This document shows positions 1 to 5,785 of a DNA stretch of 10,945 nucleotides, piece after piece. A program made the translations under genes and the position numbers. How positions within the stretch are numbered: the stretch's first letter is position 1; each line of letters begins with the position of its first letter. Source of the DNA: an uncultured Clostridia bacterium (GTDB lineage: Bacteria > Bacillota > Clostridia > Christensenellales > Borkfalkiaceae); assembly GCA_934272745.1 (NCBI GenBank), contig CAKQSI010000054.1, positions 1-10,945 on the forward strand. Reading direction: 5' to 3'. The notes below the pieces were generated by a model, which ran no database searches, was not told the origin of the DNA, and saw nothing but the letters and a program-made list of their open reading frames with translations.

Positions 1-180
1 CAAGGGATTCAGGGAATCCAGGGCGTTACCGGACCTACCGGTCCTACCGGCGCCGACGGCGCAGCAGGTGCAACGGGTGCCACCGGGGCGCAAGGGGTTC
101 AGGGAATCCAGGGCGTGACCGGACCTACCGGTCCTACCGGCGCCGATGGCGCCGCAGGTGCGACCGGCGCCACGGGTGCT
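1..180 (+). repeat. Two 90-bp tandem units in the collagen-like region
   Basis: Bases 1-90 and 91-180 are successive copies of a 90-bp unit encoding 30 residues (ten Gly-X-Y triplets). They differ at about ten positions, only one of which changes an amino acid (Ile to Val in the first triplet). After the second copy the pattern degenerates into short GATGAT triplets to about base 222. More copies probably lie upstream of the window. Confidence 0.9.
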
Positions 181-615
181 ACCGGGGCAACAGGTGCTAC
201 GGGCGCTACCGGACCTTCCGCAACGGCGGATATGGCTTCGGTATTCCTTTCCAATAACACCGCGCAGACTCTTTCGACAACTTCGCCGCGCGTCGCCTTT
301 ACCCAGCAGGTACTGGAAAACGGCACGCTGGCAAACAATGCAGTGACCGTAAACGTAGCGGGACTGTACCTCATCGACTACGGACTGACCGTCAGTGCGG
401 ACGAAGCGGCAATCCTCGGGTTATATCGCAACGAAGCGGTAGAACCCTCTTCCGAAATAGCGATCGATCCCACGGGCAGACGATATTCTACCGCCCTTTT
501 GTTGAACCTTGCCGCGGGCGACACGCTGTACGTCGCGCTGCTTTCCGGATCTTCTGTAACCGTCCCCGCGGACGGAACGAGCGCTTACCTTGTAATCACG
601 CCCGTCCACACCTGA
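1..615 (+). CDS. Collagen-like repeat surface protein with BclA/C1q-like C-terminal domain (5' end missing)
   Basis: The reading frame is open from the first base, so the N-terminus lies outside the window. The visible 204 residues begin with about 75 residues of Gly-X-Y triplets rich in Thr, Pro and Ala (GPTGPTGADGAAGATGATGA and similar), which form a collagen-like triple helix. About 130 residues of non-repetitive, beta-rich sequence follow (motifs GLYLIDYGLTV, LLLNLAAGDTLYVALLSGSS) and end at the TGA at 613-615. This pattern of a collagen stalk plus a trimeric jelly-roll tip is known from BclA-type exosporium filaments and from collagen-like surface proteins of Clostridia. The role as a surface or spore-coat filament is inferred. 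Whether an anchoring sequence is present cannot be seen. Valine GTG codons at 25-27 relative positions inside the repeats could be misread as starts; there is no ribosome binding site before them. Confidence 0.88.
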   Translation, partial: QGIQGIQGVTGPTGPTGADGAAGATGATGAQGVQGIQGVTGPTGPTGADGAAGATGATGATGATGATGATGPSATADMASVFLSNNTAQTLSTTSPRVAFTQQVLENGTLANNAVTVNVAGLYLIDYGLTVSADEAAILGLYRNEAVEPSSEIAIDPTGRRYSTALLLNLAAGDTLYVALLSGSSVTVPADGTSAYLVITPVHT

Positions 616-626
616 TAAAAACGGCG

Positions 627-650
627 TCCCCGCAAAACCCCGTGCGGGGA
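627..650 (+). terminator. Stem-loop just after the collagen-like gene (weak terminator candidate)
   Basis: TCCCCGC at 627-633 pairs perfectly with GCGGGGA at 644-650 around a 10-base loop, starting 12 bases after the stop codon. The sequence after it (ACGATTTATA) has no real T-tract, so intrinsic termination here would be weak. Confidence 0.3.
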
Positions 651-687
651 ACGATTTATAAATGGCAGCGCAAGGGGCGTTTTCCCC

Positions 688-747
688 GCCCCGTGCGGAA
701 AAAACCGGTTGTTCGCGCTCCTTTCGCCCCGTGCGGAAAAAACCGGT
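688..747. repeat. 22-bp direct repeat pair with a third partial copy
   Basis: The same 22 bases (beginning GCCCCGTGCGG and ending ACCGGT) occur at 688-709 and 726-747. The core CCCCGTGCGG also occurs at 638-647, inside the stem-loop after the collagen-like gene. The three copies are spaced about 51 and 38 bases apart in non-coding sequence. No function is evident. Confidence 0.75.
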
Positions 748-785
748 AAAATTATAAGGTAAGGCGAAAATTGAAAAGGCAACGT

Positions 786-815
786 GCGCCCGCCGCAAAA
801 ATTTGCGGCGGGCGC
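786..815. terminator. Perfect 14-bp GC-rich hairpin, possible terminator of the collagen-like gene
   Basis: GCGCCCGCCGCAAA at 786-799 is followed by AA and then its exact reverse complement at 802-815. The stem is very stable, and it lies 170 bases downstream of the collagen-like gene. There is no T-run directly after it on either strand, so it may act as a processing or 3'-end stabilising hairpin rather than a classical intrinsic terminator. Confidence 0.45.
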
Positions 816-1101
816 CCTCCTGTATAACTTTAATCCATAGTATCCGTCACCGCAATCCCCGGCGCCGATATCCCGATGAAACGTAAGGGATTTAACGCAT
901 TCCCTAAGAGGCAATCATGGATCGCCCGCACCCTTAACCACATCGAAAATTGCGGGAAGTACACGCTTTGTCTTACGCCAAAACGTTTGCACCCTTACAG
1001 GTTTTCCGCAAAACCGACGTTTTGCGCTTCTCGCTTAAAATAATCGTATCGATTATTTAACTGCACAGCAATATCCTTTCCATTGTCAAAACATGAAAAC
1101 T
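816..1101. other. Gene-free spacer
   Basis: I see no convincing gene in this part of the 616-1271 gap. One 55-codon frame (876-1043) lacks a ribosome binding site and looks like chance. The only structured element is the palindrome at 1038-1058, listed separately. Confidence 0.5.
1038..1058. promoter_or_regulatory. 21-bp palindrome, operator-like
   Basis: AAATAATCG at 1038-1046 and its exact complement CGATTATTT at 1050-1058 flank the three bases TAT. The AT-rich symmetry and size fit a dimeric repressor site. It lies 44 bases upstream of the -35 element at 1102. It resembles the Fur-family operator at 8306-8328 only in general style and is not the same sequence. The regulator is unknown. 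Confidence 0.4.
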
Positions 1102-1130
1102 TTGACATCATTAAAATTGAATTTCATAAT
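1102..1130 (+). promoter_or_regulatory. Sigma-A-type promoter leading directly to a terminator
   Basis: TTGACA at 1102-1107 and CATAAT at 1125-1130 are separated by 17 bases, the ideal spacing. The -35 box overlaps an inverted repeat (GTCAAA at 1085-1090, TTTGAC at 1101-1106), which could bind a regulator. No protein gene follows. A transcript starting near 1137 would end at the hairpin at 1152-1180, only about 50 bases later. Confidence 0.5.
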
Positions 1131-1151
1131 TGCAGTTTCAAGTAATGAACA

Positions 1152-1188
1152 AAGGCTCGCGAAGGAATCCCGCGAGCCTTGTATTTTT
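1152..1188 (+). terminator. Rho-independent terminator hairpin, possibly bidirectional
   Basis: AAGGCTCGCG at 1152-1161 pairs perfectly with CGCGAGCCTT at 1171-1180 around a 9-base loop. GTATTTTT follows on the plus strand. On the minus strand the same hairpin lies about 90 bases after the oligoendopeptidase stop codon and is followed by TTTGTT. It may therefore end both the orphan plus-strand transcript and the minus-strand peptidase operon. Confidence 0.65.
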
Positions 1189-1271
1189 CATAGTAAGCAT
1201 TAAAAATATTTGTTCTCCGCTTACGTCATTTTGTCCAAGCAATATATCTCTGTTTTCCTATAAAACCGCGC

Positions 1272-2945
1272 TTAAAGCCCCAGTTTTTCTTCTACCGCGC
1301 GGCAGATTTCGGGGAAGGTTTCCTCTTCAAACGGACTCTTCAGCCCGGCGGCTTTGACAAGTCCCAAGTAGCTGTCCGTTCCGCCCTTCTTCAAAAATTC
1401 CAGATAGGTGGCAAACGCCTTGTCGTAATCCTTGCCCGAAAGAGCAAAGAATTCCAGCGCGGTGATCTGCGCGATCACGTAGTCGATGTAGTAGAAAGGC
1501 GACTCGAAAATATGCGCCTGCCGCTGCCACTGCCTGCCGTCTTCCATGCCGGGAATACCTTCAAGAGAAATGTCGGGCAAAAATTCGTTCCACAGTCTAA
1601 GCCACGTCCGGTTGCGTTCCGCAGGGGTCATATCGGGGTGCGCATACGCTTCGTGCTGGAAAGCGTCCACCAGCGTGCCGTACGGCAGAAAGGTCACCGC
1701 CGACGAAAGGTGCGCGGTGTAATATTCGTTGATGTTTTTGCCGAAGAAAGGCTTCATATACGGATAGGTGAACAGTTCCATGCTCATGGAATGCACTTCG
1801 CAGGTTTCCATTCCGCCCTGACGGAGCATGGGGTACGGAATGTTGAACGACTCGTACGCGGCGAGCGCGTGACCGAATTCGTGCGTCAGCGTGCCGAGAT
1901 CGTCCGCCGAGCCGTTGAAATTGGCAAGAATAAAGGGCAATTTGTAGGCAGCAAGTTCGGTGCAGTAGCCGCCGCCCCATTTGCCTTCTCTTGCCAGAAC
2001 GTCGAACGCTTCCGAATCCACCATCAGGTGCATCAATTTGCCCGTTTCGGGATTTAAAGCGTCGTACATTTTAATGCCTTCGCTGAAAATTTCGTCTACG
2101 GAAAGCACGGGCTTGGGTTCCTTTCTCGTAAACATTTCTTTATCGTAAAGGTACAGTTGATCGACCTTTAACGTTTCCTTCTGCTTGTTGCGGATTTTGG
2201 TTGCAAGGGGAACGATATACTTTAAGATATTCGCGCGGAGGCGGGCAACGTCGTTTGCGTCGTAACAGTTGCGTCCCATGCGGAGATACCCCAGAGGTAT
2301 ATAGTTTTCGTACCCCATTTTTTTGCCCATTTCGGTGCGGATTTTGACCATATCGGCATAAATCTTGTCCAGTTTTTTGCCGTTTTTCCTGAGCAGTTTT
2401 CCGTATGCGGTAAAGGCGCCCTTGCGGATGCTGCGGTTGGGATTCTGATAGTATTTGCCCAAGCCTGCCGGGGTCAGCGTTTCGCCGCGGAATTTTACGG
2501 TAAGTCCGCTCATCAGTTCGGAATACGCGCTGGATTTTTTGCGGTCCTTTACCGAAAGGGCAAGAATTTTTCTGTCCATGGCAGCGGCGTCGATTTCCAG
2601 ATTTTTGAACCAGACGGGCGGAATCATGGTCTTGAGTTCGTCCAGATAGCGGCTTTTCAGTACGGTTTTGGAAACCTTGTTTTGGGACACCGAAAGGCGG
2701 GGCATATTTTCGTCCATAAAGTCGTTTTCCGCTTTATAGAACTCGTCTTTGGTGTTCTGCGAGTAGCGGATATACGCCAGCGAAAACATGGTGTCCGCCA
2801 TTTCGTTTTTCCTGAAGTAGTCCATCAGCAGAGCGTACTGCGTTTTGGCGCTGCGCGCCCGGTTGAACGCTTTGCAGAATTCGTCGGCGCCTTTGATCAG
2901 CTGATCGACGTCCGGTCTTTCGTAAGGGATTTCGGAAACTTTCAT
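1272..2945 (-). CDS. M3-family oligoendopeptidase (PepF-like zinc metallopeptidase)
   Basis: The 557-residue protein is of normal length for the shorter clostridial M3 oligoendopeptidases. It carries the zinc motif HEFGH at residues 355-359, where His355 and His359 bind zinc and Glu356 is the catalytic base. The third zinc ligand is most likely Glu383 in the segment ETCEVHSMSME, 24 residues on, as in thimet-type peptidases. There is no signal peptide or membrane segment, so it should act in the cytoplasm on short peptides, in peptide recycling and nutrition. The ATG at 2945 is supported by AAGGAG seven bases upstream. It is the last gene of the minus-strand run, separated from the acetyltransferase gene by 259 bases. 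A hairpin at 1152-1180 may terminate it. The family is certain from the motif context; the peptide preference is not known. Confidence 0.93.
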   Translation of the reverse strand: MKVSEIPYERPDVDQLIKGADEFCKAFNRARSAKTQYALLMDYFRKNEMADTMFSLAYIRYSQNTKDEFYKAENDFMDENMPRLSVSQNKVSKTVLKSRYLDELKTMIPPVWFKNLEIDAAAMDRKILALSVKDRKKSSAYSELMSGLTVKFRGETLTPAGLGKYYQNPNRSIRKGAFTAYGKLLRKNGKKLDKIYADMVKIRTEMGKKMGYENYIPLGYLRMGRNCYDANDVARLRANILKYIVPLATKIRNKQKETLKVDQLYLYDKEMFTRKEPKPVLSVDEIFSEGIKMYDALNPETGKLMHLMVDSEAFDVLAREGKWGGGYCTELAAYKLPFILANFNGSADDLGTLTHEFGHALAAYESFNIPYPMLRQGGMETCEVHSMSMELFTYPYMKPFFGKNINEYYTAHLSSAVTFLPYGTLVDAFQHEAYAHPDMTPAERNRTWLRLWNEFLPDISLEGIPGMEDGRQWQRQAHIFESPFYYIDYVIAQITALEFFALSGKDYDKAFATYLEFLKKGGTDSYLGLVKAAGLKSPFEEETFPEICRAVEEKLGL

Positions 2946-3082
2946 AAGTTCTCTCCTTGCATGAATTGCGTATTGATTTGTCGCCGTTTTGCCGCTCGTA
3001 TGGCTTATTGACAGAGGGCGTATGGCGGGATATGCTTTGTTGTTTGCGGAATTTACTTTGTTTTGCCTGCGGGATGCGCCGT

Positions 3083-3136
3083 GTTTTTGCGGAACGGCTG
3101 CGCCGCGTTTTTGCGGAACGGCTGCGCCGCGTTTTT
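3083..3136. repeat. 24-bp tandem repeat, two full copies plus a remnant
   Basis: A 24-base unit beginning GTTTTTGCGG occurs at 3083-3106 and 3107-3130 and is followed by GTTTTT of a third. It lies in the 259-base gap between the acetyltransferase and the oligoendopeptidase genes. I see no clear promoter or terminator in this gap. The plus-strand frames crossing it (Arg- and Phe-rich) have no ribosome binding site and are not believed. Confidence 0.8.
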
Positions 3137-3204
3137 ACCGATTTTCGGCGAACGTATCGCGTTTTTCGGTCACAACCGCCCTTTAAGCGCCCCTCGTTTT
3201 CCGA

Positions 3205-3624
3205 TTACAGCCGCTTTTTTGCGAAAGGTTCCGCGCCGTAGGTAAACCCGAGCGAAGAAAGCAGCGCGCCTTCCGCAGGGCGGACGAACAAGATCCTTGC
3301 GCCCAACGTTTTTGCGGCGTTTTCCAAAAACTCCAGCATGGCTTTGCCGTAGCCCTTGCCGCGGAAATCGGGCAAAAGATACCAGCCGTCGAGGGTTGCC
3401 GCCCGTTCCAGACTGCCGTAATCGAAGCCCATCGAAAAGCAACCGTAGCCCACGAGCACGCTGCCTTCCTTTACGGTAAACACCGAAAGATCGCCGCGCT
3501 CTACGGCGAGGATCCACTTTTCGGACAATGCCGCGGGAAAGCGCATGCCGCGTTCCGCAGCGTCGTAGGAAAGCAATTTGGAAAGCGCGAAATAATCGGT
3601 TTTTTCGACGGGTGCGATCTCCAT
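3205..3624 (-). CDS. GNAT-family N-acetyltransferase
   Basis: The 139-residue protein has the size of a single GNAT domain. The acetyl-CoA pyrophosphate-binding motif RGKGYG lies at residues 88-93, following the beta-strand LDGWYLLPDF, as in motif A of the superfamily. The N-terminal part contains the expected strand and turn for motif D (VLVGYGCFSMGF). It would transfer an acetyl group from acetyl-CoA to an amine, but the substrate (small molecule, peptide N-terminus or protein) cannot be read from the sequence. The ATG at 3624 has AAGGAG eight bases upstream. It follows folA by 49 bases, and an inverted repeat at 3647-3679 lies between them, so co-transcription is likely but may be attenuated. 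Confidence 0.82.
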   Translation of the reverse strand: MEIAPVEKTDYFALSKLLSYDAAERGMRFPAALSEKWILAVERGDLSVFTVKEGSVLVGYGCFSMGFDYGSLERAATLDGWYLLPDFRGKGYGKAMLEFLENAAKTLGARILFVRPAEGALLSSLGFTYGAEPFAKKRL

Positions 3625-3646
3625 AAACGCCTCTCCTTTTGTTTGC

Positions 3647-3679
3647 TTTTAAGGAAACGGTCTGTGATTTTCCTTAAAA
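3647..3679 (-). promoter_or_regulatory. 11-bp perfect inverted repeat across the folA stop codon
   Basis: TTTTAAGGAAA at 3647-3657 and TTTCCTTAAAA at 3669-3679 are exact complements separated by 11 bases. The folA stop codon (3674-3676) lies inside one arm. In minus-strand RNA this gives an AU-rich hairpin between folA and the acetyltransferase gene, without a downstream U-tract. It could be an mRNA processing or stability element, or a protein site; this is inference. Confidence 0.5.
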
Positions 3680-4174
3680 CGACTGTACTTTGGTGTTGTG
3701 ATAGCGGGTAAAGCGGAAACGGATACCGTTTTCCTCCTGCTCCTCCCCCACATCTGCAAGAACGAACGCAGGGTCTTTATCTAAATTATCGAAAAACACT
3801 GCGGCTTCCCCGTCCGCCGCCACTTTGGTGACGAAAATATCCGTGCAGTGCGGCAGCATGGTGTGGTAAAACATTGCCCCGCCGATGACGAAAACGTCCT
3901 CCGTAGGATAGGGCGCGAGGGCGGCTTTCAGTTCTTCTAAATTCCGGACGATCAGGCAGTCTTCCCGCGGGGCTCCGTCCGGAAACAAAACAATGTTTGT
4001 CCGATTTTTTAAGGGATTCCCTCCGGGGAAGGATTTTAAGGTGTTGCTGCCCATAATAACCACTTTCCCGAGCGTTTTGGCGCGGAAAAAGCGCATATCT
4101 TCTTTCAGGGAAAACAGCAGATCGTTGTTTTTGCCGATCCCCCACTTTTGATCCACTACGACGATGGCGTTCAT
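3674..4174 (-). CDS. folA: Dihydrofolate reductase
   Basis: The protein reduces dihydrofolate to tetrahydrofolate with NADPH, regenerating the cofactor that thymidylate synthase oxidises. It has 166 residues, normal for bacterial DHFR. Visible motifs are the Met20-type loop (VDQKWGIGKNNDLL, residues 8-20), the acidic active-site residue Asp26 in SLKEDMRFF, the NADPH-binding segment VVIMGSNTLKSF, the NRTNIVL strand, and the C-terminal VFVIGGAMFYHTMLPHCTDIF signature. The normal Trp-Pro before helix B is replaced by Leu-Phe-Ser, as in some clostridial enzymes. The ATG at 4174 shares one base with the thyA stop (TGATG), so translation is coupled to thyA. This is a common arrangement because both enzymes work in one cycle. 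Confidence 0.94.
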   Translation of the reverse strand: MNAIVVVDQKWGIGKNNDLLFSLKEDMRFFRAKTLGKVVIMGSNTLKSFPGGNPLKNRTNIVLFPDGAPREDCLIVRNLEELKAALAPYPTEDVFVIGGAMFYHTMLPHCTDIFVTKVAADGEAAVFFDNLDKDPAFVLADVGEEQEENGIRFRFTRYHNTKVQSF

Positions 4175-5004
4175 CAGATTGCTACCTCGAAACGTGTTTT
4201 TTCGGGATCGAAATCGTAGTCAACCAACTCGAAATCGTCCACGGTGAAATCGTAAAAGTCTTTAACGTCGCGCTTCAGCACCAACTTCGGCGCGGGACGG
4301 GGCGTGCGTTTCATCATCTCTTCGATGGCGGGAATATGTCGGTCGTACAGGTGCGCGTCCGCAATGACGTGCAGAAGTTCCCCCGGAACCAGTCCCGAAA
4401 CTTTGGCGAACATGACAAGAAGCACGGCGTACTGAACGACGTTCCAGTTGTTTGCCACCGCCATGTCATTGCTGCGCTGATTCAAGATGCCGTTCAGCAC
4501 GTTTCCGGACACGTTGAAAGTCATAGAGTAGGCGCAGGGGTAAAGATTCATTTCGTGCAGGTCGTCGAAATTGTAAATATTGGTCATGATTCTGCGCGAA
4601 GCGGGATTGTGCTTCAGGTCGTACAGCACGCGATCGACCTGATCGAACTCCCCTTCCTTATAAACGGACTTTTTCGCGAGCTGATAACCGTATGCTTTGC
4701 CGATGCTGCCCGTTTCGTCCGCCCAGCTGTCCCAGATATGACTGCTTAAATCGTGGACGTTGTTGGACTTTTTCTGCCAGATCCACAAAATTTCGTCTAC
4801 CGCGGCGCGGAAATTGATTTTGCGAATGGTGAGAATGGGAAATTCTTCCTGCAAATTATAACGGTTGACGATCCCGAACTTTTTTACGGTATGCGCGGGC
4901 GTTCCGTCCGCCCAGACCGGGCGCACGGGAAGATCTTTGTCTGAAAATCCGTTTTTGATGATGTCTTTGCAGTTTTCGATAAAAATCAGGTCGGCTTTAC
5001 TCAT
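4174..5004 (-). CDS. thyA: Thymidylate synthase (ThyA type)
   Basis: This enzyme methylates dUMP to dTMP using 5,10-methylenetetrahydrofolate and produces dihydrofolate. The 276-residue sequence holds the nucleophile Cys157 (LYPCAYSMTF), the phosphate- and base-binding residues Arg177, Ser178, Asp180 and Asn188 (QRSNDMAVANNWNVVQY), and His218 and Tyr220 (DAHLYDRH). The active-site motif is Pro-Cys-Ala-Tyr rather than the Pro-Cys-His of the E. coli enzyme; the PCAY form is known in other Bacillota. The ATG at 5004 overlaps the stop of the HD-domain gene by four bases (ATGA) and has GAGGAG seven bases upstream. The gene lies between an HD hydrolase and folA in one translationally coupled unit. 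Confidence 0.96.
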   Translation of the reverse strand: MSKADLIFIENCKDIIKNGFSDKDLPVRPVWADGTPAHTVKKFGIVNRYNLQEEFPILTIRKINFRAAVDEILWIWQKKSNNVHDLSSHIWDSWADETGSIGKAYGYQLAKKSVYKEGEFDQVDRVLYDLKHNPASRRIMTNIYNFDDLHEMNLYPCAYSMTFNVSGNVLNGILNQRSNDMAVANNWNVVQYAVLLVMFAKVSGLVPGELLHVIADAHLYDRHIPAIEEMMKRTPRPAPKLVLKRDVKDFYDFTVDDFELVDYDFDPEKTRFEVAI

Positions 5005-5588
5005 AACGATTCTCCTCTTTCTTCGTCAAGGTATGTGGCGAGCAGGTCGGCGGCGTGCAGCATGGCGGCAAGCGGCGATTTTTCGTACACGGCGGAAACG
5101 GCAAAACTGCCCCCCTTCACGCGCTGGTCGAACCCTCCCATATGCCAGTCGATGGCAAGCGCTTCTTCCGCGGTCAGCTTCAGGAAGTTTTGCAGCAGAT
5201 AGACCGATTTTTCGCCGTGACCGAAAGGAAATTTTTCGTCGATGGCGTAAAAGGGTTTCTTGACCCAGACGCCGTCTTCCTTGGCGTTCCGGTAGTCGAT
5301 TTTATAGGTGTTCGCCTTGCAAAGGTCGTGCATTAAGCCGCAGAGGGCAAGCGTGTCTTCGGAATAGGCGGGAGCGTTGCCCTTTTCGGCTTCCTCCCCC
5401 GCGATCTTTACGAGACGCAAGTATACGTTGTAACTGTGATCGGCAAGCCCTCCCGCGTATGCGCAGTGGAATTTGGACGAAGCGGGCGCCGTAAAAAAGT
5501 CGCTCTTTTCAAGGTAGGAAACGAGGTCTTCCACCCCGTCCCGCTGCACTTTTTCGCGCAGGGTAGATATAAATAGTTCTTTTTCCAT
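5001..5588 (-). CDS. HD-domain phosphohydrolase in the thymidylate operon
   Basis: The 195-residue protein shows the HD metal-site pattern: His41 (KFHCAYAGGLADHS), His51, the His87-Asp88 pair (LMHDLCKANTYK), His124 (FGHGEKS), His148 (DWHMGG) and an Asp in HAADLLATYLDE. The H...H...HD...H...H spacing resembles the HD domain of YhaM-type 3'-5' exonucleases, but the OB-fold RNA/DNA-binding domain of YhaM is absent. Its stop overlaps the thyA start by four bases, so a role in nucleotide metabolism (a nucleotidase or dNTP hydrolase) is a reasonable inference; the substrate is unproven. AAGGA lies about five bases upstream of the ATG at 5588. It is the first gene of the coupled HD-thyA-folA unit. 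The 187 bases upstream contain repeats, and I could not assign a clear promoter. Confidence 0.85.
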   Translation of the reverse strand: MEKELFISTLREKVQRDGVEDLVSYLEKSDFFTAPASSKFHCAYAGGLADHSYNVYLRLVKIAGEEAEKGNAPAYSEDTLALCGLMHDLCKANTYKIDYRNAKEDGVWVKKPFYAIDEKFPFGHGEKSVYLLQNFLKLTAEEALAIDWHMGGFDQRVKGGSFAVSAVYEKSPLAAMLHAADLLATYLDEERGESL

Positions 5589-5663
5589 AGGGTTCCTTTT
5601 GGAGACGTTAGTTAAAGTTGGTTTGGAGTTGGGTGCGCGGGCTTATATGAAAGGAATTTTTAT

Positions 5664-5694
5664 ATGGCGCCGCTTTTATCATGGCGCCGCTTTC
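5664..5694. repeat. Short direct repeat containing GGCGCC, potential hairpin
   Basis: ATGGCGCCGCTTT occurs at 5664-5676 and again at 5681-5693. The GGCGCC cores (5666-5671, 5683-5688) are self-complementary and can pair as a 6-bp stem with an 11-base loop. This lies between the lipoprotein and HD genes and could contribute to termination of the lipoprotein transcript, though no T-tract follows on the minus strand. Confidence 0.5.
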
Positions 5695-5710
5695 TTTTCG
5701 GAATTTTTCC

Positions 5711-5785
5711 GCCGGAGCGAAAATCCGCCGCGTTATTTTTCGGCTTCATTGCCGCCGGAGCGAAAATCCGCCGCGTTATTTTTCG
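5711..5785. repeat. 32-bp direct repeat spanning the lipoprotein stop codon
   Basis: The 32 bases at 5711-5742 (starting GCCGGAGCGA, ending TTATTTTTCG) recur without change at 5754-5785, a period of 43 bases. The second copy contains the last codons and stop of the lipoprotein gene (stop at 5776-5778); the first is a copy of that gene end in the spacer. This is a recent local duplication. Confidence 0.85.

Noticed and set aside
876..1043. A 55-codon plus-strand frame with ATG in the gap after the collagen-like gene
   Set aside because: There is no Shine-Dalgarno, the composition is not protein-like, and the 21-bp palindrome at 1038 overlaps its end. It looks like a chance frame.
2957..3241. 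Plus-strand Arg/Phe-rich frame over the 24-bp tandem repeat
   Set aside because: The repeats account for its open frame, there is no ribosome binding site, and it runs into the end of the acetyltransferase gene on the other strand.
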